A stretch of DNA of 64,000 bases from Catonia carolina (Eukaryota; Arthropoda; Insecta; Hemiptera; Achilidae). Shown one piece after another: positions 1-11,111 of the stretch. Both the position numbers and the translations under genes were made by a program. The first letter of the stretch is position 1. Each line of letters opens with the position of its first letter. The DNA is taken from assembly GCA_035578175.1 (NCBI GenBank), contig JAQMRL010000008.1:64667541-64731540 (forward strand), read 5' to 3'. The notes under the pieces are model-generated. The model ran no database searches. It worked only from the letters and a program-made list of their open reading frames with translations, and was not told the DNA's origin.

Positions 1-868
1 GGTAATAATCTTAACCTAAAAAAGTTCTGGTATTTTATAAAAAAATCTTAATGTACATCTATAATTTTGCTTAGTAATGCATATCTATTGATTATAACAT
101 ACACATAATGTATATGATTTGAAAATTTGTAATTTGGATGAACTGTGGGTTCATATCAGTACTTTCTTGTTTAGTTTATAAAAAGTATAGAATTAATTTT
201 TTATTTATTTCATTTGAAGTCATTTTCTTAATTTTGTGTGTAATTCACAAAACAAAATTATTGTACTTTTAAAAGAAATTTTAGTCTGTTGAAGAACTAA
301 GTAAATATTACAAGTGTTAATATATAAGTTCCGTTTCATAAGGCTGGCATCCCACCAGAGTAGTGTAGGATGGTAATTTACAAATTTTACGACTGGTAGC
401 GCGCGATTCCTTGTAACTACACTAAAACATGTATGACTACAATCCACCAGAGTGACACACCAAAATGCACACTACTTCGTTGCTACTAATCACAAAAGTC
501 ACTCGTTCAACAATAGTGCATGTTCTATTTTTGCCACTTATTTTCCTTGTGCGAAAGTGGTTTCTGTCTTTAGTTTGGGTATTTTAGTGGTGTTTTTTAA
601 ATATTTATTTACTAGTATTTTTGATATGAGTGATATAAAGTGTAATTTTTAATTTCACTGAAATTAATTAAATTTAACCAATGCAATGAAACAATATCCT
701 CTATGTAATTCTCCATTACTAATCCCCCAAATTATTGTAATATTACTGTAATGTTAATATTAGTGTGTAGTCAATAAGTGAATATGCACGGAAGCATAAG
801 TAATAAAAATAAAAACTTATTAAGGGGATTCGCATCAGAACGATACAACACTGTTTGGTGATGCGCTA
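1..868. other. AT-rich intergenic sequence, nothing recognised
   Basis: No coding frame with a recognisable motif on either strand. The short open frames on both strands near 220-650 overlap each other, have AT-biased composition and look like chance. No repeat family shared with the rest of the window was noticed here. Confidence 0.5.
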
Positions 869-885
869 CTAGTAACATTTGCCAC

Positions 886-1325
886 TCCAGTTGGTGGTGT
901 TAATGTTTGTTACTATTGTTTAGGTCATCAGCTGAAAGGCTGGTTTGAACTTCTAGAGATTTTACTAAGTAAAACGAGGAGTGAGTTGGTGTATAGGTGT
1001 CTTCCTCACTGAGTGGAAAAGTATGCTTATCAGCATGCCGGACCCTCTGAAAAGCACTTATTTTCCACTCTGCAAATGACACCTTCACTTCATTCACCAC
1101 AGGGCCTGGCTGTATAATGAAATTCATTACTTTCAGAGGAGAACTCAGATTAGTGTCTTTTACACCTCTACTTCTTCTGTTCTTAAATGATTTAGTCATT
1201 TAATTGGCTGACCATGTGATAAACAGAACTATTTTTGTTGACCTGAAAATAACAGATTGAGTGCTAATAATTTAACACTCCAACTGTCTGTTACGAGTAC
1301 ATTTGTTAATAGTCGCACATATTAG
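886..1325 (-). repeat. SINE family B, copy 1, with 17 bp target-site duplication
   Basis: Reverse-strand copy of the ~400 bp repeat that recurs at 4527, 10712, 16669, 25925, 32986, 52706 and 57379. The shared core on the minus strand runs from a GGAGTGTTAAATTA block through a GTGGTGAATGAAGTGAAGG block to a CTCTAGAGGTTCAAACC-like block and a degenerate (AAC)n tail. The copy sits between exact 17 bp direct repeats CTAGTAACATTTGCCAC at 869-885 and 1326-1342, as expected for target-primed insertion. About 20 bp of unshared sequence (1304-1325) lies beyond the 5' end seen in other copies. The minus-strand open frame across it is not conserved as a frame between copies, so I do not call a protein. 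Confidence 0.8.
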
Positions 1326-1342
1326 CTAGTAACATTTGCCAC

Positions 1343-2400
1343 GCTATCCTGGTGGAATGCCAGTCTTAAACACATTTTTTATGTCATCATTCTTGACTAA
1401 ATTATAATTATATCACATGTTAGTTTTGAATTTTGTCACGATTGTTTCTTGTTAAGTAATATTAAAAGAGAATAATTCATGTGACCTTTATAGTGTTTAA
1501 GTACATTTTTTAATAAAATAATTCTATAAAAAAAGACATGAGATAAAAGAACATTTGATATACATATATTTTGAATCTAGTATTTTATTGTAAATGTTAC
1601 CTTTTGCCGGGTTCTTATAAATTTGTGATGAATTTTATAATCAGTTTGCTTTAGTTGGATCTTAACTGTAATAACGTTTATTTGTATTATGGTAATGTCT
1701 AATGTGTGAATTAACAGATTTTTCCTCATGTAAAAAATAAATTAAAATTTTTGCTAACTTTTTATGGCTGCTCTGATTTTTTCTATGAATTTTTTTTTAA
1801 CTTTACATGTTTTGGTGGATCCACAATCATCAGAGTATAATATAAATACAAAAATTGAAACCAATTTTGTTAAAAATCTTATAGAAAATGCATTATAAAG
1901 ATTTATTTTAAAATTATTATTGTATTAATTATATATATTATGTAAATGAAGTAAAAAATAGTAATGGAACCTGGTTGTCAGTTTGGATCCCATATTTTGG
2001 TGAAAAATCTTTTGTTTACTAACAAAAAAATGTGTATCTTGAAAACAGGTTAAATTAATCTTTATTACTTTATATTGACAAACTTATGGCATTTTTATAC
2101 TTACGCAAAAAATACTGTGTCCGAACTACTTTAGTTCTCTTCATAATTAAAAAAATATGTATGTCAAGCAAAACAATTTTAAGTTTTGTACAACCTGGGT
2201 TTATGAATAATCATTTATGAACAAACTTTTATAAATTTCTTGTTTTATTTTATTTTTTTGTTAAAAATGAGTGTTTGGAAATTTACTTTTAAGATTGTAC
2301 AATGTTTATAAATTATTTATTGTAATAAAATGTGATCAATACCATAAATGTGTGTATGTAAATCTTATTACAGTATGTAATTATTACCCGGTGTCTATTT
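1343..2400. other. AT-rich intergenic sequence, nothing recognised
   Basis: Very AT-rich, with no supported coding frame and no match to the repeat families of the window. Confidence 0.5.
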
Positions 2401-2454
2401 TTCAGCAAACCCAAAATGGAACCCTTAGGGTACATCCACAGTGTGGCATACTGG

Positions 2455-2486
2455 CATAGCATACTCACATAGCTATGTATGCTATG
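2455..2486. repeat. Nested palindrome (10 bp arms around a 12 bp palindrome)
   Basis: CATAGCATAC at 2455-2464 is exactly inverted at 2477-2486. Between them lies the perfect 12 bp palindrome ACATAGCTATGT (2467-2478), which overlaps the right arm. It could be the end of a miniature transposon or a protein-binding palindrome; no partner end was found. Confidence 0.55.
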
Positions 2487-2800
2487 TAAAAACAAAACAA
2501 TAATTACAGGTTAGGGTTGCACCGATGAAGACAGCAGATCGCACATATCATCCTAAGGGTAAGTGCACAGTGAACACTGGTCGCAGGTTGCTGGTGATAG
2601 CTCGCTTACACCTGCTAGCTGAAATATGCCATTATATTTTAATCAAACGTCTCACAGTAAACGCTGGTGGTGGAACCTGCGTGCTGGTCACCAGCGCGTA
2701 TCAGCTCACGAGTTTTTTATAAACCTGCGTGCTGCTCTGCTGGCAGGTTACTAATGTACTTGGCTTCGTAGAATACATATTCATAAATAATTTATTCCTA
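2487..2800. other. GC-richer stretch with short internal repeats, unassigned
   Basis: This stretch is clearly less AT-rich than its surroundings and repeats short words such as AACCTGCGTGCTG, CTGGTCACCAGCG and CAGGTT in both orientations. That pattern is common in subterminal regions of hAT-like miniature elements. No terminal inverted repeats could be fixed, so the class is left open. Confidence 0.3.
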
Positions 2801-2827
2801 ATTTGTGTACGTTGCTATCTGTTCAAT

Positions 2828-3110
2828 TGAGAACAATAAGCAACCCCATGACCCAATGAGATGAGGATGATGTGTATGACGTGTAAATGAGGTGTAGTCT
2901 TGTACAAACTCAGGTCGACCATTCCTGAGAGAGTATGGTTAATTGAACCCCAACCATCAAAGTACACCGGTAACCACTGTCTAGCATTCAAATCCGTATA
3001 AAAGTAACTACTTTTACTAGGATTCGAACCAGGAACCTTCGTCTCTGAAAATCAGCTGTTAAACAGCTGATTTTGGTTGACGACTTTACCTCTAGACCAA
3101 CCCGGTGGGT
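2828..3110 (-). repeat. tRNA-headed SINE family C, copy 1
   Basis: Read on the minus strand it starts ACCCACCGGGTTGGTCTAGA (A-box-like) and carries the B-box-like GGTTCGAATCC, followed by a tail starting TAGTAAAAGTAGTTAC that is shared with copies at 13049 and 60943. The tail contains the family words GGTGTACTTTGATGGTTGGG and CAGGAATGGTCGACCTGAG. The head has an anticodon-arm region expanded with an AATCAGCTG/CAGCTGATT inverted repeat, so it cannot be a functional tRNA. Confidence 0.8.
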
Positions 3111-3284
3111 CATATAAATAATAACAACTTGTTTATTAAAATGGCAACTTACGATGTTGAGGAAACAGAATTGTTAATATCTAATTATTAAATACGCATT
3201 GAAACATTTCGTTCGACATTTTATAGAATGAGTAAAGTGTATTTAAAGCACACGATCTGAATATTAAAACAAAAATGTGATTAT

Positions 3285-3750
3285 TGTGATGGTATGTTTT
3301 CTCCGTTCTGTTTTATGGTGTGGAGTCTTGGATGCTTAATGATTTCATGGTAAAAGTCTTGAAGCATTTGAAATGTGGTTCTACCAAAGGATGCTGAGAG
3401 TCTCCTAGGTGGGTCGTGTCTCTAATTAGGAGGTGTTGAGACACATACAGAAGTCAAAAGAAGTCATGAACATGATAAGGATTGGGAAGCTCGAGTATTT
3501 GGACATAATATAAGTTATGGCACAATGAGAAAATATATAGTAGGTTGCTGCAATCTGTATTACAAGGAAGCTGGCCAATGTATCGTGGTGATTAGACATA
3601 TTTCCTGGTTGAAAAATCTGAGAATATAGTACTCAAAAAAGACAACACAGCTGTTTCGAGCGCAATGCATAAAGTTAATGTAATAATAAAGTTAATTGTT
3701 AATGTTGTGGCCAACATCCATAACGAATAGGAACCTAAAGAAGAAGAATA
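3285..3750 (+). pseudogene. RTE-like reverse transcriptase, C-terminal remnant
   Basis: The conceptual translation contains the C-terminal signature of RTE-like elements: FYGVESWMLN, then EAFEMWFYQRMLRVSWVGRV, then an EVLRHIQ-like block and a GKLEYL(D/G)-like block. Stops and frameshifts interrupt it. It ends in an AAAGAAGAAGAA tail at about 3735-3748, resembling the ends of the fragments at 41455 and 55177 (minus). The endonuclease and catalytic core are missing, so this is a 5'-truncated dead copy. Confidence 0.7.
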
Positions 3751-4526
3751 TTATTACACTACAATGGTTACAGTGGATTGCAATTTTAGCACAGGAATCT
3801 GATGATATTAACAAAAGAAACACTAATTATAAAAGAAATATTTATTAGCGTAGAAGTTACATCAACTAAATATTAAATGTAATAATTTTAGAAATATTAC
3901 TCCTCAATAATGCACCATATTTTCAATATTAGTATTTGAGGTTAGATTGGTTCTTTTTTTTGATATCCGACTTTATTGTACTATTCATGGATTTTACCTT
4001 TTGTGTAAATTTCTTGATTATGTATGAGTTATTTTTCATGATTCCTTGTTAATAATTTATATTTCAACACCTAAAAAGCATTAAAAAAACTATTGTTAGT
4101 ATTTTCCAGAATTTACTTCAGATTGTATAAATAAATAAAAGAGCTATGTAAAAAGACAGTGACAGAAATTATATGAATACGTGTGGCGTTGTCAGAAATT
4201 GTCACATTATTTGATTTATTAGATTAGTAAAGGATGTTTACCCGGGCCAAATTGCAAATTTGTTTGAGCCTGATTGCCACCTCATAAATTAGCAATCTAG
4301 CGTACAAGAAGTTGTTTTATAAATTCTGTTTCATTGATACTTTTCCTCTAAGTATACTACTACAACCAACTTTTATTTATTCTTGTAATTTTTAATTACG
4401 TTCAGCTAAAATTAACTAAAGATGATACAAGGGCCATTTTGTTACAACCTCTGATAGGCCACAAATAAAAGATGAGAAATTAGCAAAAAATGTTTTATTA
4501 CTAAAAGTTATACACTTATGTAATTC
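3751..4526. other. AT-rich intergenic sequence, nothing recognised
   Basis: No coding frame, repeat family or RNA feature could be supported. Confidence 0.5.
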
Positions 4527-4925
4527 TGCCCATAACAGGCAGGTGGAGTGTTAAATTATTTGCACTCGATCTGCTAGTTCCAGGGTTACAAAAAATAGTT
4601 CTGTTTCTTATCACATGGCCAGCCATTTAATTTATATGACTGTGAATTTAAGAACAGAACAGGTAGATGTGTAAAAGACAGTAGTCAGAGTTATTTCCTC
4701 TGAGAGTAATGTATTTCATTATACAGCTGACCCTGTGGTGAATGAAGTGAAGGTGTCATTTGCAGGGTCTAAAGTAGATGGTTTTCAGAGAGCCTGGCAT
4801 GCTGATAAGCATACTTTTACACTCAGTGAAGAAGGCAATTGTAAACCACATCACACCTCGTTTTACTTAGAAAAGCCTCTAGAGGTTCAAACCAGCCTTT
4901 TGGCTGATGGCCTAAACAACAACAC
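4527..4925 (+). repeat. SINE family B, copy 2
   Basis: Nearly full-length copy. It starts TGCCCATAACAGGCAGG (5' mini-hairpin TGCCC/GGCA) and ends CCTAAACAACAACAC. The flanks ACACTTATGTAATTCT (left) and ACACTTTATCTAATTT (right) look like a diverged target-site duplication. Confidence 0.8.
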
Positions 4926-4934
4926 ACACTTTAT

Positions 4935-5160
4935 CTAATTTTCAACGTAATCACCTTGATGATAGGGCAAATCCGCATGCCTAGTTCTCTCAACCCGACA
5001 CTTATTAGTGACGACATAGATGCGGGTCAACCATTCTATTGCACCTTCACTTCTTGGTACGTGTACGTTAGTTGTTTTGTATTTGCGGTGTTGGCACGGC
5101 GGTTTTTTGCAACTCTTCACCTATTTTTGAAGGCACGAACCACCTCTGTGAAAAACAACC
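4935..5160 (-). pseudogene. Possible mariner transposase C-terminal scrap
   Basis: The minus-strand frame 5120-4935 ends in HQGDYVEN followed by a stop, resembling the GDYVE(K) terminus of many mariner transposases, with an EWLTRIYVVTNKCR-like stretch before it. No catalytic residues or terminal repeats were identified. This is a weak call that could be chance. Confidence 0.25.
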
Positions 5161-5229
5161 TAATTTTTATGATAAGTAGATATCACTAAATGAAAACCAT
5201 TCTGTGTTGAACTTATGAAATATCATTAA

Positions 5230-5648
5230 GTTTCTTCACAACACCTCCTCCCCCTCTCTTTATCGCTGAACCATACGAATCTCTCCTCCATTGCTCTCTT
5301 GGCATCATATAATTTCCCCCAGCTCTATAACTGAACTCAGCCATCTCACTCTTAGTCTACCCCTTTATCTCCTAGTAGAGCATTCTTTTCTGCAGTCTAC
5401 CGTCTTCCATTCTTTTGATACGGCCAAACCTTCGCAGCTTTCTGTTCTATTCTTCTTAACAAACTTTCAATTTCCCTTTTGTCCCTAGTTTTATAATTGT
5501 GTATTTTATCTCTCCTTTTTCTTCTCCAGCATACTCCTATTTAGAACTACATCTCTGCTGCATGAATTTTACTCTCTAACTTCTTTTCACCGATCCATGT
5601 CTCTGCTGCATAAGTCAAAATTGGCATAAAGTAAGCATTATACATAAC
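5230..5648 (-). pseudogene. RTE-like reverse transcriptase, 3' half of a split copy
   Basis: Read on the minus strand, the sequence after the junction encodes VMYNAYFMPILTYAAETW, the very characteristic RTE-like C-terminal motif. A decayed EKKLESKIHAAEM-like block and several stops follow. It continues the reading frame of the segment at 6640-6840 on the same strand; the two halves are separated by the Helentron-like insertion 5646-6634. It is a dead copy with many stops, and its end near 5230 is approximate. Confidence 0.75.
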
Positions 5649-6634
5649 TTTGCCTTGCCCTATATGAATATATATAGAAAAGGAAAGTATTGTTTTTGTT
5701 GATTTTTTCGTATAGAGTTTTCATCGGAAATACTTGTTTTCAGGCACCCTGAACCCAAAAACATTGTTTTAGCAATTGGTCTGTGTTTGCAGGGCCATTG
5801 AATAAGAAATCTCTTATTTAACAGCCCTACTGTGTTTGTGTGTTTGAAAAAATGTATCAAGAACGGAATAGCATACAAAATTTAAACTTGGAACTTAATT
5901 TAGGTACCACTAGGGGACCTGACACAAACATTTTCATCAAAATCGTTGAACCAGAAATAGTATTTATTTTTGAGATTTATTTAATTATTAAAGAATTTGC
6001 TCAAAATGCCCCACCCCTTGTGGTTATATACGGTCAGACTCTTTTCAGCATATTAACAGAAACCTTTTTAAGAGTTCTCTCAAAATCGGTTTGTTAGCCT
6101 AGAAATTGACATTTTTCTGGTGGAGGAACACCAAAAAATTAATTTTTGAAATGATTCTTTTTCACTCGGGTACGATTTTGTAGCAAAGTATTGTTCAGGA
6201 ATGAAAACCCGTTGTTCTAGGGTAAAAGACATTCTGTTTGTAACATGACCTGAAATGGCACAAAATTTTACACAGCTGAAGGAGAATCAACTCACACTGC
6301 CATATCTATACCAGTTGAGTAGGGCTACAAACTTCACGTCACAAAACAAAATTTCCCTTTCTTAGAAAAATATTTACCAGACTAACAGTTGGGTAACAGG
6401 ACTAAAAAATCACCCTGTAGAAAATTAAAAAATTATGAATTCAAGCATTTTCTTGGCAGAGCCTAGTTAGTATCGTGTTGAACAGAGGTTAAATTTAAAT
6501 TTGCATCATTTGCTCATGATTAAAATTGGGTTATCTTTTTCATATTACATCGTTTACCAATGATTAAACTTAGGTTATGTAGTTTTATTATTTATATTGG
6601 CAAGAGAAAGTCGTGTGTTCACACCAGATTTTTT
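5646..6634 (+). mobile_element. Helentron-like (HINE-type) element, family A, full-length copy splitting an RTE gene
   Basis: A ~990 bp element inserted in an RTE-like reverse transcriptase. Its 5' end carries AACTTTGCCTTGCC, which is inverted-complementary (imperfectly) to GGCAAGAGAAAGT just before the 3' end. The 3' end carries the stem-loop GTGTG..CACAC followed by CCAGATTTTTT. No target-site duplication is seen, and the junction falls in a run of A on the RTE strand (T on the element strand). A 5' subterminal inverted repeat, a 3' stem-loop and insertion at a T-run without duplication are the known features of non-autonomous Helentrons; the family assignment is my inference. No protein is encoded. 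Confidence 0.65.
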
Positions 6635-6639
6635 ACAAT

Positions 6640-6840
6640 GCATAAGAACTTCTTGATCCAAGACCTCACACTTTGAAAGATAACCACTTGCTTTCTGCAC
6701 CCTCTTACTTGACTCTTTTCCCAAATTTCCATCTGATGTGAAAGCAATTTTTAAGTATGCGAGTTGTTTAACTCCCTCTAGCACCTTGCCATTAAGCCTT
6801 ATTCCATGTCCCTGCCTTACCTCCTCACATCTCTATACTT
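6640..6840 (-). pseudogene. RTE-like reverse transcriptase, 5' half of a split copy
   Basis: The minus-strand translation gives IRLNGKVLEGVKQLAYL, then SDGNLGKESSKRVQKASGYL and QEVLMHCK. This is the part of RTE-like reverse transcriptases between the palm domain and the MYNAYFMPILTYAAETW block. It breaks off after the lysine codons at an A-run where the family A element (5646-6634) is inserted, and the protein continues at 5648. The open frame survives for ~66 codons here. Nothing upstream (minus strand, beyond 6840) could be recognised. Confidence 0.75.
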
Positions 6841-7259
6841 TAAAAATTCTTTGTCGGGTACTTATACTTGGTGCAAATAATTACTTGATATTCACTTGAA
6901 TGGGTTTATTTCATTGTCAGTACTTTTAAAACTTAAAATTTTTTAAAAACCCTTTTAGTTAATCTAGTATTTGTTCATTTTCATTGTATAATAAAAACAA
7001 TTTTTTTTCTTCAATTGTTTTAAACTGATAATCATTTGATCTTATTGATGGAATCGTTGATTGATCATAAGTTAAATCATTAAATGATTTATTCTAAATG
7101 CATTGGTTTTTTTATATGTAATCATAATTTCAAAGAGTGATCAATCTATTTTCTCTTTATACCTTTCATTTACTGTTGAAATTTTTCTCATGTTGATAAG
7201 TTTTTTTGAGTGTCTTGTATTAAAATTATGTTTACTAAATGGATGTTTATTTTTGCTGA
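6841..7259. other. AT-rich sequence, nothing recognised
   Basis: No supported gene or repeat. Confidence 0.5.
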
Positions 7260-8350
7260 AGATAGTGAACCTAAAATTTCCACCATAATGCTGACATCTA
7301 TTTAATTCTTTATTTTGACTGCCATTTTGTTTTTTATATTAGCATTTTAATCTGTATTGAGATAACATTTTGTGTCCACCAAATGCATATTTGTTATTGA
7401 TGGTAAACTTAAAACTTTTACTATAGTTTTTGTATCTTATTCTGTGTTTTAGTTTGAATGCCATCTTGTTCCTTTTTGTTTTATTGTCTTTAAATTCATA
7501 AACTTGTATGTTTATTGAGATCAACTTTTTACATTTACTGCATGCATTGTTTAATTTAGCTCATGTTTGTAAACATAAAATTGCTATCATTTATTTTTGG
7601 TATTACGGTTAAGATTATTGTAAACTTAAAACTTTTCGTTGGTTCTCATATCTTATTCTGTGTTTTAGTTTCATCATGTTGTATCTTTATTGAGATCAAC
7701 TCGTTTTACATTGACTGCATATCATGCATGTTTAATTTTCCTCATGTTTGTAATTATAAAACTGCTGCCATATATTACTGGTATTATGGTCAAGATTTTT
7801 GTTGTATGAGGTCATTTTAGACCATCTAAAGTAACTTGAACATTTCTGGAACCTCTTTTTGTAGTCCACATTCTCAACATTCTTTCACTGTAGGTTTTAC
7901 ATCATTTTGCTTTTATTATTGGTAGAAACTCTTAAAGTGTGTTGTTAGTAGTAACATTTGGTACGGTCCATTATATTTGCTTGGTTTCATTTTCTCCGTA
8001 TTGTTTGTTCAGGTGATGTGGAGCTACTTTAATGCTCATTATGTATTTATTTTTTCAAGGAAATCTGTAGTCCAGCCTTTTTGTGATGTTATTGTTAGAT
8101 GTGAGACATCTTAATTTTTTCTTTAGTTTGACTGCCATCTTTTGTTTGGTTTATTTTCATTGTCTTTATATTTATCATATTTATTGAGATAATTTTTTGA
8201 GTTCACCGAATGCATAAATGCTTTTACTGATTGTGAACTTAAGAACTTTGTTTTTTTGTACGACTGCCATCTTGATTATCTTGTTATTGTCGTTATTTAA
8301 AATTCTGAATATTACTCTTGTTAGACTGTTTGTAGTAGACTCTGGACCTA
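7260..8350. repeat. Degenerate tandem/dispersed repeats of about 190 bp
   Basis: Several diverged copies of one unit occur in the same orientation. Landmarks are TATTGAGAT(A/C)A at about 7356, 7513, 7689 and 8184, GTAAACTTAAAACTTTT at about 7402 and 7620, ATCTTATTCTGTGTTTTAGTTT at about 7434 and 7650, and GACTGCCAT(C/T)TTG at about 7317, 8128 and 8261. Units carry indels and are not evenly spaced, so this is an old array rather than a young satellite. No gene overlaps it. Confidence 0.6.
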
Positions 8351-8555
8351 TTAACAAAATAAACATTACAACCTATTAACTATTTGCTAAGAAGCTTTCT
8401 ATAATTTTAAAAACGAATCTTTGTCATGAAAATGACTTTCCATATAACATTTTTTGACATCCGATCAGATAAGGACCAAAATATTTGATTTTGAAAATTG
8501 TTTCTTTTGGAATTCTCTATAAAATATTCTGAAACATTAAAAAAATATTTTCATT

Positions 8556-8648
8556 TATCTGATCCATTGATAATAAAATTTTATTCGATAAGTTTAACTC
8601 TGGTTCATTTAAGCACAGCTTCTAATTATATTTACCTTTAGTTATTTA
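8556..8648. repeat. 93 bp target-site duplication, left copy
   Basis: The 93 bp starting TATCTGATCCATTGATAATA and ending CTTTAGTTATTTA recurs without indels at 9561-9653 with four mismatches. The two copies exactly bracket the jockey insertion 8649-9560. Confidence 0.92.
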
Positions 8649-9560
8649 CAAGCTACATTCGCTGACAATAAGCTGACATTGCTTGCTAAAAGTGGAGATC
8701 CTATAGTTGCTTCAAACAAACTTCAGGAATGTTTAGACCAAATCCAACCATGGCTTCAAAAATAGAGAGTGAAGCTCAATACTGCAAAATCGCAGCATGT
8801 TACATTTACAATGCGGAGAAATACTTGTCCGCCAGTAAAACTTGGAGGTGTTGATTTACCACAAAGTGAAGTTGTGAAGTACCTGGATATGCATCTTGAC
8901 AGGCGGTTAACTTGGAAAACCCATGTGAGAATGAAGAGGAATGAATTAAATCTAAAATACAAAAGGATGTACTGGCTGATTGGAGGAAACTCTTCACTCT
9001 CTCTTGAGAATAAGTTGCTCCTTTACAAAATGTTACTTAAACCAGTTTGGTTGTACGGCGTTCAACTTTGGGGAACTACTAGCAGAAGTAACATAGAGGT
9101 AATTCAAAGGTTCCAGAATAAAGTTCTTCGGGCTATAACAAGAGCACCATGGTTTGCAAGGAATGCAGAAATACAACATCATTGCAACCTTCCTGATGTA
9201 ATGGACAAGGTCAGGCGTTTTAATAGAAAATATCAGGCAAGACTTGAAAGTCACGAAAACGAATTAGCCATAAATCTGCTAAACAATGCTGAAGAAGTTA
9301 GGCGCCTGAAACGTTACCATGTTTTGGACTTGTCTGAAAGAGTTTAAATGTATATAAAATTTTAGTGAAAAGTATTCCATATTGTAAAATGTAAATATCT
9401 TTGTACATAGTAATTTTCTCTTTTAACACATGAATAATTGATATAATGAGAGGTACTCAGGGTAATGAGGCCTCAACTTGTGATTTGTAAATTCAAAAGA
9501 TTTGCTTATAGTTTATTTTTTAAAAACTGATTGCAAATAATGTTATTAAAAAAAAAAAAT
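8649..9560 (+). mobile_element. 5'-truncated jockey-type retrotransposon with poly(A) tail and 93 bp duplication
   Basis: A ~910 bp 3' fragment of a non-LTR element. The reverse-transcriptase C-terminal half (8652-9347) is followed by ~200 bp of 3' UTR and an A12 tail (9548-9559). It is flanked by a 93 bp direct repeat (8556-8648 / 9561-9653). The 5' break falls inside the RT palm just upstream of the catalytic box. Confidence 0.9.
8652..9347 (+). pseudogene. Jockey-clade reverse transcriptase, C-terminal part
   Basis: The reading frame opens with ATFADNKLTLLAK, the catalytic F/YADD box with the second aspartate changed to asparagine. It continues for over 200 codons with one in-frame stop (TAG at 8763-8765). 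Recognisable downstream blocks are CPPVKLGGVDLPQ, DRRLTWKTH, the KMYWLIG block, LLYKMLLKPVWLYGVQLWG and IEVIQRFQNKVLRAI, ending near VRRLKRYHVLDLSERV. It is closely related to the longer copy at 31281-32475 (same order of motifs). The Asn change and the stop make it catalytically dead. The frame is otherwise well kept, consistent with a fairly recent insertion. Confidence 0.9.
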
Positions 9561-9653
9561 TATCTGATCCAATGATAATAAAATTTTATTCGATAAGTTT
9601 TACTCTGGTTAATTTAAGCGCAGCTTCTAATTATATTTACCTTTAGTTATTTA
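9561..9653. repeat. 93 bp target-site duplication, right copy
   Basis: Matches 8556-8648 base for base apart from four substitutions. It begins directly after the poly(A) tail and one T. Confidence 0.92.
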
Positions 9654-10176
9654 GGCATGCATAGCAAAAACTGTTATGATGCCATGAATTACTCCCTTAA
9701 TTTTCTTTCTCGAGTTATTATTTTAAAGTTTTTGAGTTTTATTTCTCTCCATTTTTTTTCGTTAATTCTGAAAATGCTTTCTTTCATTCATCGTTCTACT
9801 TCAGTAAGGTGATTTTCCTTTCCTAGATGTTTCCTTAGAAAATCCATATCGTTGGTGAATAGGGTAACCACCCAAACCCAATTTTCGGTTGAAATCTGAT
9901 TTTGGTATTATTGGAAAAAGGAAAATTAAGTCTATCTATTAGAAAAACTACAAAGTCCAATGCGTATTAACACATATTTTGTTGTGACAATCTATGGGAA
10001 TACGTGAGTTTCATTCTGTGTTTTAGAGCCCTCCTGCTAAGTTTCATGAAATAGAGTTAGCTGGTTACCCAATGTTCTTAACTAACAATATGTTCTTCAG
10101 TTGTTTTTCTGAATTTATTTCTATCTTCTATAAAATCTTTATCTGTAATTAGTCTTAATTTGTAACCATCTTGATT
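9654..10176. other. AT-rich sequence, nothing recognised
   Basis: No supported gene or repeat. Confidence 0.5.
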
Positions 10177-10533
10177 GGTGGAAATTTTTAAAATATTCAC
10201 CTATCATTTTCCTATGTCTGTCTATCTGTCATTCACACCCAGATGTCATAAACTACTAGAGATAGCAACAAATGTTGTTCGAATTCATAATCTGCACAAA
10301 AAGTTAGTGGGGGTTAATTGGATTTGAAGTACCAATTTTGACCAGGAGAGACTCAAAACCGGAAGTCAAGAAATCATAGTTGGAATTTGGAAACAAAATA
10401 GTGTCATTTGATTCCTCTTAAAGAGTAGATAAAGAAATCACTGATGGTTTTTGGCATAAATCAAAGGTAGACTGCAGACCCTTTCAAAAATTGCTGCCAC
10501 CCATGAAACACGAGTGTTTCACACCAGATTTTT
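10177..10533 (+). mobile_element. Helentron-like family A, internally deleted copy with the alternative 5' head
   Basis: It starts GGTGGAAATTTTTAAAAT, the head also found (minus strand) at 28490 and 49487. It passes through AGAGATAGCAACAAA and ACCGGAAGTCAAGAAATCA, then jumps to the family 3' terminus CGAGTGTTTCACACCAGATT followed by a T-run. The whole middle with the ~200 bp units is missing. Confidence 0.65.
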
Positions 10534-10711
10534 ACTTATAAGATACTTGGTATAGGCCTGTAGATACTTAGATTGGTTTTTTAAAATTCTGATTTGACAA
10601 TATTAGAGTTGTTGAGTTTTGTCATAAAAAAACTTTTAAGGTTAAATACCACTAACCAGAGGTTGTGTTGCCTTACCAACCCCATTGTCAACGAACTAAT
10701 TAATATAACTA

Positions 10712-11111
10712 TGCCCATAATGGGCCGGTAGTGTTAAATTAATTACACTCGATCTGTTGGTTCCAGGGCTACAAAAAATAGTTCTGTTTCTTATCACGTA
10801 GTCAGCCAATTATGTGACTGAAATATTTAAGAACAGAAAAGGTAGAGGTAAAAAACACTTAATCAGAGTTATCTCCTTCGATATTAATGAATTTCACTAT
10901 ACGGCCAGACCCTGTGGTGAATGAAGTGAATTTGTCACATGCAGGGTGGAAAGAGGGTACTTTTTGGAGTGCCTTGGCATGCTTATAATCATACTCTTTC
11001 GATTCAATGAAGTAGGCTATAGTAAACCACCTCACTCCTCATTTTTACTTAGTAAAACCTCTAGTTCAAATCAGCCTTCCGGCTGTTGACTTAAACAACA
11101 ACAACAACAAC
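10712..11111 (+). repeat. SINE family B, copy 3, with target-site duplication
   Basis: It starts TGCCCATAATGGGC and ends TTAAACAACAACAACAACAA. Direct repeats AATATAACT lie at 10702-10710 and 11112-11120, immediately outside both ends. Confidence 0.82.

Noticed and set aside
4735..4938. Conserved open frame (VNEVKVSFAG... type) in SINE family B
   Set aside because: The DNA is conserved in all copies, but the frame is broken by different indels in most of them (for example copies at 10712, 32986 and 52706), so conservation is explained by recent retroposition, not by coding.
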